Source: an uncultured Eubacteriales bacterium
Lineage (GTDB): Bacteria; Bacillota; Clostridia; Saccharofermentanales; Fastidiosipilaceae
Direction of reading: 5' to 3'
NCBI GenBank assembly: GCA_902373515.1
Contig: CABKML010000005.1
Location: 1 to 64,000, forward strand
DNA length: 64,000 nt
Numbering within the stretch: the first letter of the stretch is position 1; every line of letters begins with the position of its first letter. This document shows positions 16,647 through 26,863 of the stretch, piece by piece. Position numbers and translations under genes: made by a program. The notes beneath the pieces are model-generated. The model was not told the origin of the DNA. It worked only from the letters and a program-made list of their open reading frames with translations, and made no database searches.

Positions 16647-19172
16647 ATGATGAAAAAAGATAAGACGGAACAGGAGCGGGAACAAGTACAGGAACAAGGA
16701 CAGGATATTGAAAGGCCTTTACCGCAAGCCGATTCGCTTAAATCTGAACACATGCATGAAGTCAGCAGGCATGAACACAGTAAAATCCAACTTGATGATG
16801 TTGCTGTTTCGCACGACAGCGGTGTTGATCCTTTGACCGGTGTTTATTACGGCCAATATTTGGAGTTGATTCAATCCGCTTATATTAATTTAATTGAAGA
16901 ATACCGGGAATATGCCGGCAAAGATGCGGATTTAAGCACAATCGAAAAGGCCTATATATTTGCAGCCCGGGCGCACGGCAATCAAAAGCGGCTGACAGGT
17001 GAACCTTATTTAATTCATCCTTTGACTGTTGCGCAGATATTGACGGGAATTGAGGCGGATGAAACGACAATTTGTGCCGCTTTGTTGCATGATACAGTTG
17101 AAGATACAGGTAGAAGTTTACAGGATATTGCGGAAAATTTCGGTTCGGAAATATCTAAGCTGGTTGACGGTGTAACCAAACTCGGTAAGATGAGTTATGA
17201 ATCGAAAGAGGATTTACAGGCTGAAAATTTCCGGAAGCTTTTTTTGGCGATGGCGGAAGATATCCGTGTCGTTTTGATTAAATTGGCGGACAGGTTGCAT
17301 AATATGCGGACCTTAAAATCGCAGCGTGATTATAAACAGGAAAGAATTTCCCGAGAGACTCTCGATATTTACGCACCTTTAGCCGACCGCCTGGGCGTAT
17401 ACATGTGGAAGTGGGAATTGGAAGATTTATGCCTGCTTTATTTGGATCGGGATGCTTATTATGAACTGGTCGGCGCCATTACCCAGAAAAGAGCGGAAAG
17501 AGAACGTTATCTGGATGAGATCATCAAGCACTTGAAAAAATTAATCGGCGAGATGAATATTAAATGCGAGATTGACGGTCGACCGAAGCATTTTTACAGT
17601 ATTTATCGAAAAATGAAAACCAAGGGTAAGAACCTGGATCAAATATATGACCTTTTCGCCTGTCGAGTGATTGTCGATACTGTGGCCGATTGTTATTCTG
17701 TTCTGGGCCTGGTACATAAAACCTACACACCTATACCCGGCCGTTTCAAAGACTATATTGCTATGCCCAAGCCGAACATGTATCAATCTTTGCATACAAC
17801 GGTGGTCGGACCTAAAGGTTATCCTTTTGAAGTCCAAATTCGGACGTTTGCCATGCATCGGACGGCGGAATACGGTATTGCCGCTCACTGGAAGTATAAA
17901 GCCGGTATTACGGAAGAGGCAGCTTCTTTGGAAGCTGATAATAATATGCCGTGGCTGAAGAATTTGGTCGAATGGCAAAAAGATTACAGCAATAAAGAAT
18001 ATATGGATTCTTTGAAAAGCGGTCTAATTGTAGAGGAAGTATTTGTTATTACTCCCAGAGGAGACGTTATTTCTTTACCGCAAGGATCTATTCCGATTGA
18101 TTTGGCTTACGCTATTCACTCCGGCGTCGGTAACCATATGTACGGTGCCAAGGTTAACGGGAAAATCGTTCCTTTAACTTACGAGCTGCAGAACGGAGAT
18201 ATTGTTGAAATTTTGACTTCCGACAAAATTCAGGGACCGAGTCGCGATTGGCTGAATATCGTGAAAAGTTCTACAGCCAGGAATAAAATTACGCACTGGT
18301 TTAAAAAAGAGTTGCGTGATGAAAATATACAAAGAGGTAAGCAGCTGCTGGAGAAGGAAATAAAAAAAATCGGTTTCAGTCCGCTGCAATTGGTCAATCC
18401 CGAATATGCCGAAGCGATGTTCAAACGTTACAGTTTGCGGAACATGGACGATTTGTATGCCTCTATCGGTGATACAGCTTCCGGGTTGACAGCTACCAAA
18501 GTTGCGCCGAAGTTGCGGGATGCTTATCTGCGCAGCCTGAGCAGTACCCAGTTGGAGGAACTGGGATATTATATAAATCGTTACGGCAATTTGATTTATA
18601 ATCCGATTGCCAAGCAGATTAAAGATGAAGTTGATCCGAACAACAGCAGCATAAATTTAGGCAAAGAAACGACTAAGCATAAACATAGTGATAATGATTT
18701 GGGTATCGAAGTTAAAGATATCGAAAATTGTAAAGTTAATCTTTCCCGTTGCTGTTCCCCGGTTCCGGGTGATTTGATTATCGGTTATATTACTCGGGGA
18801 CGAGGGGTAGCGGTTCATAGACAGGATTGTACGAATATTCGTTCTATTTTGGAAAAATCGGCTTCCAGTGTTCTGGAAGCGGAAAAAGCCAGCCGCCTGA
18901 TTGAAGTCAGTTGGAATATTGCCCAACGTAAAGGCAATTATCCGGTGGCTTTGAAGATCATGGCCCACGATCGTTGGCATTTATTCGGTGATATTTCCAA
19001 TGCCCTGGCGGATGAAAAAATTAATATTATTTCCGGTTCGATGAATGCGGTGAAAGATGTTACGGCAGTCCTGGATATAACAATTGAAGTAAGCTCGCAG
19101 GAGCAATATAATCGAGTCATCGGCCGCTTGAAGGCTATCCCCGATGTTATATCCGTCAGTCGGGCAAAATAA
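16647..19172 (+). CDS. relA: Bifunctional (p)ppGpp synthetase/hydrolase
   Basis: This is the stringent-response enzyme that makes and degrades (p)ppGpp. Residues 1-85 are a glutamine- and glutamate-rich extension not usual in the family (841 residues in total, against about 730). The hydrolase HD domain keeps its metal ligands (HDTVEDT, His148-Asp149). The synthetase domain has GRFKDYIAMPKPN, and RFKD is the form found in bifunctional Rel. TGS follows (VFVITPRGDVISLP), then a zinc-finger-like region (RCCSPVPGD) and an ACT domain at the C-terminus. Two adjacent ATGs (16647 and 16650) follow GAGGTGTTGGA. It is probably cotranscribed with recJ. Confidence 0.95.
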   Translation: MMKKDKTEQEREQVQEQGQDIERPLPQADSLKSEHMHEVSRHEHSKIQLDDVAVSHDSGVDPLTGVYYGQYLELIQSAYINLIEEYREYAGKDADLSTIEKAYIFAARAHGNQKRLTGEPYLIHPLTVAQILTGIEADETTICAALLHDTVEDTGRSLQDIAENFGSEISKLVDGVTKLGKMSYESKEDLQAENFRKLFLAMAEDIRVVLIKLADRLHNMRTLKSQRDYKQERISRETLDIYAPLADRLGVYMWKWELEDLCLLYLDRDAYYELVGAITQKRAERERYLDEIIKHLKKLIGEMNIKCEIDGRPKHFYSIYRKMKTKGKNLDQIYDLFACRVIVDTVADCYSVLGLVHKTYTPIPGRFKDYIAMPKPNMYQSLHTTVVGPKGYPFEVQIRTFAMHRTAEYGIAAHWKYKAGITEEAASLEADNNMPWLKNLVEWQKDYSNKEYMDSLKSGLIVEEVFVITPRGDVISLPQGSIPIDLAYAIHSGVGNHMYGAKVNGKIVPLTYELQNGDIVEILTSDKIQGPSRDWLNIVKSSTARNKITHWFKKELRDENIQRGKQLLEKEIKKIGFSPLQLVNPEYAEAMFKRYSLRNMDDLYASIGDTASGLTATKVAPKLRDAYLRSLSSTQLEELGYYINRYGNLIYNPIAKQIKDEVDPNNSSINLGKETTKHKHSDNDLGIEVKDIENCKVNLSRCCSPVPGDLIIGYITRGRGVAVHRQDCTNIRSILEKSASSVLEAEKASRLIEVSWNIAQRKGNYPVALKIMAHDRWHLFGDISNALADEKINIISGSMNAVKDVTAVLDITIEVSSQEQYNRVIGRLKAIPDVISVSRAK

Positions 19173-19177
19173 AAGCA

Positions 19178-19186
19178 TGTTACAAT
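19178..19186 (+). promoter_or_regulatory. Extended -10 promoter for the second two-component pair
   Basis: TGTTACAAT (TG at 19178-19179, TACAAT at 19181-19186) lies 8 bp after the rel stop and 24 bp before the response regulator start. The -35 region has no clear match, which is tolerated for extended -10 promoters. Confidence 0.4.
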
Positions 19187-19210
19187 ATAGACCTGATGTG
19201 GAGGTACAGA

Positions 19211-19939
19211 ATGCAAACAACTATTTTAATTTGTGATGATGATCCGATTGTTCATGAATCATTACGTTTGTATTTAACTAAAGAGGGGATGCGTTTGCGC
19301 TCAGCTTTTAATGGGGAAGACGGTCTGAACATTGTGAAGAAAGAAAAACCCGATTTAGTATTGGCGGATGTGATGATGCCGCAGATGACCGGTTTGGAAT
19401 TGTGCAGAGAAATTCGCAAATTCAGTCAAGTACCTATTATGATGCTGACGGCGCGCGGTGAAGAAATTGATCGCATTTTAGGCTTGGAATTGGGAGCGGA
19501 TGATTATATTGTTAAACCTTTCAGTCCCCGCGAGTTGATTGCCCGTATCAAGGCGGTTTTGCGGCGGACGGAAAATCATAATCAAACTGAGACTGATTCT
19601 GACGGTACGGACAGCAAAAAGAACAAGTTGATTAATATCGGCAGCTTGCATTTGGATCTTGATCGATATACGGCCGATTATGCCGGCACACCGATTGAGT
19701 TTACGAAAAAAGAATTGGATTTGTTGAGCTTTTTGTGTTTACATCCTAATGAAACTTTTACGCGTGAGAAATTGTTGGAAAAGGTTTGGGGCTATGAATT
19801 CGGTGGTCAAACACGCACAGTAGATACTCATATTAAGCAAATTCGACGGAAGTTGAGTGAGTTTAAAGTGCTGTTCAATCTTATGACGGTGCACGGGATC
19901 GGTTATCGAATCGATATGGACAAAGAATTGCAACAATAG
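19211..19939 (+). CDS. OmpR/PhoB-family response regulator
   Basis: This is a 242-residue transcription regulator. The receiver has CDDD (8-11), phospho-acceptor Asp53 in LADVMMPQ, MLTARGEE and VKPFS. A serine, aspartate and lysine-rich linker (about 125-145) leads to the winged helix, ending with TRTVDTHIKQIRRKL and GIGYRI. The ATG at 19211 follows GTGGAGGT; an upstream in-frame ATG at 19196 would include that site and is rejected. The histidine kinase follows after 56 bp. The signal is unknown. Confidence 0.93.
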   Translation: MQTTILICDDDPIVHESLRLYLTKEGMRLRSAFNGEDGLNIVKKEKPDLVLADVMMPQMTGLELCREIRKFSQVPIMMLTARGEEIDRILGLELGADDYIVKPFSPRELIARIKAVLRRTENHNQTETDSDGTDSKKNKLINIGSLHLDLDRYTADYAGTPIEFTKKELDLLSFLCLHPNETFTREKLLEKVWGYEFGGQTRTVDTHIKQIRRKLSEFKVLFNLMTVHGIGYRIDMDKELQQ

Positions 19940-19995
19940 TTCGCTTCCTGTGTTAAAGGGCCGGCAATTCACACTAAATTTGCGAAGGGGAGAGT

Positions 19996-21987
19996 ATGAA
20001 AAAATTAACTATTTTTCAGCAGGTTATGATTCTGATTGTAGTCAGTTTGCTGTTATTTTCCTCTTTAATCTTCGGCTTTTTTTCCTATGCGACAAAATTG
20101 CAGTTGCAGAAAAATCAAGTTACGGCGATGTTTGCTACAACTAACAGTATAGTTAAGACCGTTAAAAGTATTTTCAGCTTGAATAATGAAGCGGCGCGCA
20201 GTCAGGAAAATTATTTGCGTTCGTTACCGGATGTTATAGCTTCGGATATTTTTATAGTTTACTTTGATCCGCAACGAGCAGCTAACAGTTCTTCCGGTAA
20301 AACGGGCAAAATTCATCCGGAAATCAATTATAACGATACAATAAATTATTGCTTACGGGAAAATCACGGATACAGTGAGTCTGAAATCAGTGAAATTATC
20401 TGGAAAATCAAAACGACTGTCAATAATTTGTTGGTGAACGGCAGCAATTACAGTTTCGATATCAATCTTAATTCTCATAATAAATCCGGGAATGAATATG
20501 TATGTACCGCCAGCAGCTTTAACGTTAATCGCCGCAGTGACAAAACGCATTTACGCGGGGCGGTATTTCTTGTTAAATCCAAAACTTTAATTCGCAGCAA
20601 TTTGTTAGTTTTGAATTTGTCTTTGCTGATAGGTGTTTCACTTACACTTCTTTTAATGATTATACCTATTCTTCTGCTTGTTACGCGTTTAATTAAACCT
20701 TTAGTCAAAACGCGGGATGTGGCTTTGGCTATGCAAAAAGGCGATTTTACCCAACGGGCGGATGAAAATGCTCCGGCTGAAATAGGCGACTTAGCCAAAA
20801 GTGTCAATAAATTATCGTACAATCTGAATTTAACGCTCAGCTCTTTACATTTTGAAAAGAATCGTTTGCAGCAACTGCTGAATAATCTGGCGGAAGGTGT
20901 GCTGGCCTACGATGCTTCTTTGCTGTTAACGCATCAGAATCAGGCGATGTTGACCCTTTTTAAGCCGTATCTGCTGGAAGAACACAAATGGCCAGATAAG
21001 GGACGGGCTGTTAATTGGCTGCAAATTTTAGCTTTGGAAAAAGAATTCAAGCAGGCTTTGTTGACCGGTGAAGCAGCTTCTTATAAACGCAATTACGGTA
21101 AAATGATTGTCGCTGTTGATATTTACGCTTTGAGCAACGAGTTGAATAATATTGTCGGTGTTTTGGCAAGCTTTCGCGATATTACGGAGCAAGAAGAAAG
21201 AGAACAGACGCAAAAAGATTATGTTGCCAACGTTTCGCATGAATTAAGGACACCTTTAACGGCGATTAGAGCCTTAATTGAACCTTTATGTGACGGAATA
21301 GTTGATAATGAAGAGGACAAATTACGCTATTATCATATTATTTTGGATGAAACGATGCGTTTGTCCCGTTTAATTAATCAGATTTTAACTCTCAGCCGTT
21401 TACAGGCGAAAAAAGAGAAAATTGCCTTGGAGGATTTCAGTGCAGCTGAACTTTTATTGACTGTTAAAAGCAAAATGTTACAGTTGGCTAAGGAAAAAGA
21501 CATTGAATTACAGATACCGGAATTACCTGATTATCAGCCTGAGGCGGCAGATAAAGAGCAGGAACTTTACAATCCGGCTGAATTGAAAGATTTCGATTTG
21601 CATAATTATTTGAATCATGATGTTCTTATTCGGGCTAATTTTGATTACTTGGAACAACTGTTAATTATTTTACTCGATAATGCCATGAAACATACTCCGG
21701 CCGGAGGTAAGGTGCAAATTGTTGTCAGTCGGGGAACGGGATGCATTGTTATATCTGTCGTTGACAATGGCGAAGGTATTGCAGCCGATCAACAGAAATA
21801 TGTCTTTGAACGTTTTTATAAAATAGATTCATCCCGGGAACAAACGCGCGGCAACGGTTTGGGCTTGTCAATTGCCAAACAGATAGTGGAAAGTTTGGGC
21901 GGTAAAATTTGGTTGACAAGTCGTTTGCATCGCGGAAGTTGTTTTAGTTTCAGTGTGAAAGAGGGAGCAGAGGAAAGTGCAGAATAA
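19996..21987 (+). CDS. Membrane sensor histidine kinase with HAMP and PAS domains
   Basis: The 663 residues show a first membrane helix (about 8-30), an extracytoplasmic region of about 170 residues, a second helix (about 203-233) and a HAMP linker starting near RLIKPLVKTRD. A PAS-like region follows, then the HisKA box NVSHELRTP with phospho-acceptor His415. The ATPase domain has LLDNAMKHTP, VDNGEGI, FERFYK and GNGLGLSIA. It has an insertion of about 40 charged residues between HisKA and the N box. The start follows GAAGGGGAGAGT. The end overlaps the next gene by 11 bp, so a histidine kinase and a pseudouridine synthase are translationally coupled, which has no obvious functional logic. Confidence 0.93.
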   Translation: MKKLTIFQQVMILIVVSLLLFSSLIFGFFSYATKLQLQKNQVTAMFATTNSIVKTVKSIFSLNNEAARSQENYLRSLPDVIASDIFIVYFDPQRAANSSSGKTGKIHPEINYNDTINYCLRENHGYSESEISEIIWKIKTTVNNLLVNGSNYSFDINLNSHNKSGNEYVCTASSFNVNRRSDKTHLRGAVFLVKSKTLIRSNLLVLNLSLLIGVSLTLLLMIIPILLLVTRLIKPLVKTRDVALAMQKGDFTQRADENAPAEIGDLAKSVNKLSYNLNLTLSSLHFEKNRLQQLLNNLAEGVLAYDASLLLTHQNQAMLTLFKPYLLEEHKWPDKGRAVNWLQILALEKEFKQALLTGEAASYKRNYGKMIVAVDIYALSNELNNIVGVLASFRDITEQEEREQTQKDYVANVSHELRTPLTAIRALIEPLCDGIVDNEEDKLRYYHIILDETMRLSRLINQILTLSRLQAKKEKIALEDFSAAELLLTVKSKMLQLAKEKDIELQIPELPDYQPEAADKEQELYNPAELKDFDLHNYLNHDVLIRANFDYLEQLLIILLDNAMKHTPAGGKVQIVVSRGTGCIVISVVDNGEGIAADQQKYVFERFYKIDSSREQTRGNGLGLSIAKQIVESLGGKIWLTSRLHRGSCFSFSVKEGAEESAE

Positions 21988-22846
21988 TAAAAGAGATAGA
22001 AAAGCGCAAGAATTAATTCGGACTTTAACGCAGGAAAATCGGGAAAAGCATCCGGGACAAGATGTCAAACGGCCGAAAATTAATGGTAATACTAATTATG
22101 TTGCCGTTGATCCGGCCGGTGAAAGGGTAAATAAATTGCTGGCCCGTTTAGGTATCTGTTCCCGACGGGAAGCTGATGCTTATATTGCCGCCGGTCGCTT
22201 GACTCTTAACAGTCAGCCTGTTGCTTTAGGAACTAAAGTTACGAGCAGCGACGATTTAAAACTTGACGGTCAGCCGATTAAATTTAAGCAGCAAACGGCT
22301 GTTTATTTAGCTTTGAACAAGCCCTGCGGTATTGTTTGTACGACTGATTTACGAGAAAAGAATAATATTGTCAGTTATCTGGGACTGTCGCAGAGAATTT
22401 TTCCGATAGGTCGCTTGGATAAGGATTCTTCCGGTTTGATTTTACTTACTAATGACGGCGCGATTGTCAATGAAATCTTACGTGAACGTTATAATCACAG
22501 TAAGGAATACGAAGTTACCGTGGATCGACCGTATGATGCTCATTTTGTCGAACAAATGCAAAAGGGTGTGAAAATTCTGGGGCAAATAACCAAGCCTTGT
22601 CATTTACGGCGTTTAACTCCGACTTCCTTCCGTTTAACTTTAACTCAGGGACTTAATCGGCAAATAAGACGGATGTGTCAGGCCTTAGGGTATAATGTGG
22701 TCCGTTTACAGAGGATCAGAATAATGCAAATTACTTTGGGTAATTTGGCTGTCGGTGAGTATCGTTATTTGACGGATAAGGAAATTGCAGCCTTACAGGC
22801 GGATTTAAGTCATAATCGGACAGTTACGTCGACGTCGCAGGAATAA
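21977..22846 (+). CDS. Pseudouridine synthase, RsuA/RluB/RluF type
   Basis: This is an rRNA pseudouridine synthase. A basic N-terminal stretch is followed by an S4 RNA-binding domain (VNKLLARLGICSRREAD, about residues 46-90). The catalytic domain contains GRLDKDSSGLILLTNDG, with the catalytic Asp in RLD, and the C-terminal LNRQIRRMC. In Firmicutes the usual relative is RluB, which acts on 23S U2605. The substrate cannot be fixed from sequence alone. The start is a GTG at 21977 inside the end of the kinase gene, preceded by GAGGAAA. It is followed 3 bp later by a second pseudouridine synthase. Confidence 0.9.
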   Translation: MQNNKRDRKAQELIRTLTQENREKHPGQDVKRPKINGNTNYVAVDPAGERVNKLLARLGICSRREADAYIAAGRLTLNSQPVALGTKVTSSDDLKLDGQPIKFKQQTAVYLALNKPCGIVCTTDLREKNNIVSYLGLSQRIFPIGRLDKDSSGLILLTNDGAIVNEILRERYNHSKEYEVTVDRPYDAHFVEQMQKGVKILGQITKPCHLRRLTPTSFRLTLTQGLNRQIRRMCQALGYNVVRLQRIRIMQITLGNLAVGEYRYLTDKEIAALQADLSHNRTVTSTSQE

Positions 22847-22849
22847 AGT

Positions 22850-23686
22850 ATGCCGGATTTAGCGAAAGTTACAGAAAAAATTATTAACGAGCGGCGGCGC
22901 AACAATTTATCGCCCTTGCCTGTTATATATGAAGATAATCATTTGCTGGTTGTCGAGAAATATCCTTTTGTTTTGAGTCAACCTGACGGCAGTAAGAAAA
23001 CGGATGCTTTGACTTTAGGCAAAGAATATATTCGCTTAGAATCGATTAAAGCCAATCGCCCCAAAAACGGCGGAATTTATTTAACCCCCTGTCATCGCCT
23101 TGATTATACTGTCGGCGGGGTATTATTGTTAGCTAAAACAGATAAAGCCGCCGGTAGGATGCAGAAAAACGGCAATGGCGCTTTTATCAGCAAAAAATAT
23201 GTGGCTGTAAGTGAAAGAAATACACAGGCGTGGGAATTACTGCAGAATAAGTTGGCCGAAGTTAAAATAGACGAGGATATTTATTATGTGTTAACCGGTT
23301 ATGCCGCTAAAGATTCTAAGCAAATGAAAGCTGTTGTCCGCTTAAATGAGGCTCAAGGTTATAAGCCGGTATCTTTATTACTGCGCTTACTCGTAGATAC
23401 ACCGACAGCTTATATATGGCAAATAATTTTACAAACCGGACGTTTTCACCAAATTCGCGCTCAACTTGCGCTGGCGAATTTACCGCTGTTAGGCGATTAT
23501 AAGTATAATCAACGGGATAAAGGCGAATTTTCCGGTCCTCTGCTGTGGTCGTATCAATTAGAGATAAAACATCCGGTAAAACCTGAAAATATGTGTTTTA
23601 ACAGCTATCCTGAGGAACTTAATTTCGGCAAGTATGCGCAGACGGTTTGTAATGCTTTATGCCCGGAAAATATGCTCCGGAAATAG
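22850..23686 (+). CDS. RluA-family pseudouridine synthase
   Basis: This 278-residue enzyme has the RluA-family core: a YEDNHLLVVEKYP strand, the catalytic motif HRLDYTVGGVLLLAKT with its Asp, and TGRFHQIRAQLA near the end. Most family members read HRLDRDTSG; the residues after HRLD differ here, but the Asp is intact. There is no S4 domain, so it resembles RluA/RluC-short forms rather than RluD. Its RNA target is unknown. It starts 3 bp after the upstream synthase gene. Confidence 0.88.
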   Translation: MPDLAKVTEKIINERRRNNLSPLPVIYEDNHLLVVEKYPFVLSQPDGSKKTDALTLGKEYIRLESIKANRPKNGGIYLTPCHRLDYTVGGVLLLAKTDKAAGRMQKNGNGAFISKKYVAVSERNTQAWELLQNKLAEVKIDEDIYYVLTGYAAKDSKQMKAVVRLNEAQGYKPVSLLLRLLVDTPTAYIWQIILQTGRFHQIRAQLALANLPLLGDYKYNQRDKGEFSGPLLWSYQLEIKHPVKPENMCFNSYPEELNFGKYAQTVCNALCPENMLRK

Positions 23687-23726
23687 AAGTTGTAAGTGAA
23701 ATTTATAAAAGGGAAAATTGAGAAAT

Positions 23727-26700
23727 ATGAAAGAATTAATTGATTCGGAAAACTATGATTTGCTGATTGTCGATGCCAATAGCTTAATTTATCGCACGCA
23801 TTATGCCGCTTTGCAAAGTAATTTAACATGGCGGGGACTGCCGGTAGCAGCCACTTACGGCTTTTTCAATATTCTCTTAAAGACTGTACAGATGTACCCG
23901 ACCAAGTATTTAGCCCTTTGTTGGGATGTATCCAAGCAAACTTTCAGAAATGAACTTTTCCCCGAATATAAAGCCGGCAGAGCGCCGATGCCGGAAGAAC
24001 TGAAAGTTCAATTACCGCTGTTGCAAAATGCCTTACATTTGAGCGCTTTTGCTCAACTTGGCTATAAAGGTTATGAGGCGGATGATTTAATCGGCAGCTT
24101 GAGTTTTGCAGCTGCTGAAAAAGGGTGGCGCAGCTTAATCCTTTCAAGTGATAAGGATGATTTGCAATTGATTAATTCCAATGTTCAAGTTTTGATGCCT
24201 AAAGGCGGCGGCATTTATGAATTGTGGGATGAGGAGAAGTTACGCAGCGATTTCGGAGTAGACGGTAACGGTTGGTTGCAGATGAAAGCTTTAATGGGTG
24301 ACAAATCCGATAATATTCCGGGAGTCAGCGGTATAGGTGTGAAAACAGCCGCCAAATTAATTGCCAAATATCAAACACTGGATAATTTGTTGGCACATTT
24401 GGACGAATTATCCGGTAAGCAAAAACAAAACATTGCAGAATCCGGCGCACAGCTGAATTTAGCTTTGAAACTTAGCCGTATTCGTTGCGATCTGGAACTG
24501 TTCAATGAATGGGAAGAATTACTTAATCCCGGAATTAAGCAAAAGGAATTAGCGGAAATTTGTCAACTTCTCCAATTTAATTCTTTGATTTCGCGTTACA
24601 ATTTGCCGGTGCCGGCTGCAAAAATAGCTGTCGGACAATTAACCGATCCCGATTTTTTAGAAAACAAGCCGAATGAGGCTGTATGGCGAAGAAAAAGCGA
24701 TAGTTGCGCAGATGTTAAAACAGAAGTCGAGGAAGAGGAGAGTTATGCTTCTGATTTAGATAAAGCCGATTCCCGTACCAGGCTGTTATTGGATTTTTTA
24801 ACTTTAAATTATCGTTCGATCTTAACATATAATACGGGAGAAAGAACATTTATCCGTAATTTACTGCAGAAAATTCAAAACAAAGCGGCAAATTTGCCGT
24901 ATTACAGTTTAGCTATGCCGTCGGTGCAGGAACGTAGAATTATGAAAACCGAATTGGAGACGGATACTGCCAACGAAGCGGCAAGTAAGGGCGTATGGAT
25001 ATATTTACCGTATTTGTGCGTAACAGAAGATACATTCTGTGTTGCTTCCGATGTCAGACAGGGAATTTTGTGGAACAGCTTTCAACCGAATATTTATTAC
25101 CAATTGTCGGCGGAAGCCTTGAGAGAATTTTTACTGAATTTGCAACACAAGCAATTGTCTTTCTGCGAACGGGAAGGACAGGTATTCGAAGTACCGGGTT
25201 TTTATACATTTTCTTTGAAAGAATTACTTAAGTCTCTGAATTTATTTGAATTCAGAGCTGCTTTTCAAATAGATTGTGAAAACATTACCGAACAGGCATT
25301 AATGACCAAAAAAACCGAGAAGCGGGAATCTGACTTGGCGCTTCGAAAAGTCATAGCCGGTTCAGCCTGGGCGGATTTAGATTTACAGGCTTACGCTTTG
25401 GGTGTTCTGCAAACTGATTTATGGGCGGAATATCGCTGCCGGCATGAGCAACTTGAAGATGAAACGTATAAATTGGGGCAATTCCTGCAAGACTGTGTTT
25501 ATTACCTCGATTTGTCCCTGTTGCAAATAATGTTGACAGATACTGCCGTTTTAGTTCATCGCATTGAACAACCTTTAGTTATAGTTTTGGCCGAGATGGA
25601 AAAAACAGGTATTAAATTGGATCAGGATGAATTACAGAAGGCTAAAGATGCTTATTTGTTGGAGATGGAGAAAGCACAAAGGCAGTTGCTTTTTGCTGCC
25701 GGTAGAGAAATCAACTTAAATTCACCGGAGCAGGTGAGTAAATTGTTGTTTGAAGATCTGGCGATCAGTGTACCGACAGATAAACTGAATAAATCCGGTT
25801 TTGTTTCAACCAAGAATGAATATTTACAGGAGTTGGCACCGTTTAATCCTGCGGTACGTGAATTACTCAATTACAGAAAATATCGGAAACTTCTTGATTT
25901 TGCCGTCGGCTTGGAGCAGTCGGTACAACAAGATTCGAGGCGGATTACGACCGAATTTCAACAGATGAAAACGGCAACGGGCCGCTTATCTTCACAGAAT
26001 CCTAATTTACAGAATATTCCGGTTCGCTCGAACGTTAAAATAAGTTTGCGCTCAGCTTTTGTCGCCGATGAAAATGATTTATTGTTGGATATAGATTATT
26101 CGCAGATTGAGTTAAGAATTATGGCAGCATTGGCTAATGATGAACATATGTTGCAAGCTTTTCAACAAGGTAAAGATGTTCACGCTGAAGTAGCAGCCCA
26201 TATATTTCAGGAAGATCTTACGGCTGTAACGCCGGAGCAACGGACTAAAGCTAAGGCAATTAACTTCAGTCTCATCTACGGTGCTACAACTTTCGGTACG
26301 GCGAAGCGGCTGGGAATCAGTTTGGCGGAAGCTAAGGCCTATTTACAAGGATATTTTACAAAATATGCCGCGATCAAAGAATATATGAAAAAGCTGGTAA
26401 CAACAGCACAGGCCAATGATTATATCCTGACTGCTTTCGGTCGTCGCCGCTATTTAGGTAAACAACCGGCGCATCAAGTCGTTACCGGGGAATTAAGCTT
26501 ATATTTGACTGATTTGAGTAAATTACGGGAAAATCCGCCTGTAAGACAAAAGCCTTCTGCCAAAACATCAGCTGCCGATAATCGTATTATTATTAATACG
26601 CCTATACAGGGGACCGGAGCGGATATTATAAAACTGGCGATGCTTAAGAGTGTTTTGAAGATGCAAAAAGAACAATTGCCGGCGAAGTTGCTGCTGCAGG

Positions 26701-26849
26701 TGCATGATGAATTGTTATTTTCGATCGCCGGGAAGACAGCCGATAAAACAGCTGAGCAACTTCTGAAGTGTATGGAAAATATTACAAATATAGGCGTTGA
26801 TTTGCAGGCGGCGCTGCATGTCGGGAACAATTGGGCAGATGTACATTAG
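23727..26849 (+). CDS. polA: DNA polymerase I
   Basis: Pol I processes Okazaki fragments and fills repair gaps. The ATG at 23727 is used; a TTG 9 bases upstream is also open. The 1040 residues exceed the usual 850-930. The 5' nuclease domain (about 1-290) is intact, with YEADDLIGS, SSDKDDLQL and GDKSDNIPG. The middle section (about 300-610) is diverged and lacks recognisable DEDD exonuclease motifs, so proofreading is unlikely. The polymerase domain has motif A DYSQIELRI, motif B RTKAKAINFSLIYG (Arg, Lys, Phe and Tyr in register, but Ser where Gly is usual) and motif C QVHDELLF. About 25 extra residues sit between GRRRYLG and NTPIQG. Confidence 0.95.
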   Translation: MKELIDSENYDLLIVDANSLIYRTHYAALQSNLTWRGLPVAATYGFFNILLKTVQMYPTKYLALCWDVSKQTFRNELFPEYKAGRAPMPEELKVQLPLLQNALHLSAFAQLGYKGYEADDLIGSLSFAAAEKGWRSLILSSDKDDLQLINSNVQVLMPKGGGIYELWDEEKLRSDFGVDGNGWLQMKALMGDKSDNIPGVSGIGVKTAAKLIAKYQTLDNLLAHLDELSGKQKQNIAESGAQLNLALKLSRIRCDLELFNEWEELLNPGIKQKELAEICQLLQFNSLISRYNLPVPAAKIAVGQLTDPDFLENKPNEAVWRRKSDSCADVKTEVEEEESYASDLDKADSRTRLLLDFLTLNYRSILTYNTGERTFIRNLLQKIQNKAANLPYYSLAMPSVQERRIMKTELETDTANEAASKGVWIYLPYLCVTEDTFCVASDVRQGILWNSFQPNIYYQLSAEALREFLLNLQHKQLSFCEREGQVFEVPGFYTFSLKELLKSLNLFEFRAAFQIDCENITEQALMTKKTEKRESDLALRKVIAGSAWADLDLQAYALGVLQTDLWAEYRCRHEQLEDETYKLGQFLQDCVYYLDLSLLQIMLTDTAVLVHRIEQPLVIVLAEMEKTGIKLDQDELQKAKDAYLLEMEKAQRQLLFAAGREINLNSPEQVSKLLFEDLAISVPTDKLNKSGFVSTKNEYLQELAPFNPAVRELLNYRKYRKLLDFAVGLEQSVQQDSRRITTEFQQMKTATGRLSSQNPNLQNIPVRSNVKISLRSAFVADENDLLLDIDYSQIELRIMAALANDEHMLQAFQQGKDVHAEVAAHIFQEDLTAVTPEQRTKAKAINFSLIYGATTFGTAKRLGISLAEAKAYLQGYFTKYAAIKEYMKKLVTTAQANDYILTAFGRRRYLGKQPAHQVVTGELSLYLTDLSKLRENPPVRQKPSAKTSAADNRIIINTPIQGTGADIIKLAMLKSVLKMQKEQLPAKLLLQVHDELLFSIAGKTADKTAEQLLKCMENITNIGVDLQAALHVGNNWADVH

Positions 26850-26863
26850 AGAAGAGGTTATTT

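Noticed and set aside
17541..17978. 145-codon antisense frame opposite rel
   Set aside because: It lies wholly within the conserved synthetase domain of rel and has no independent support.
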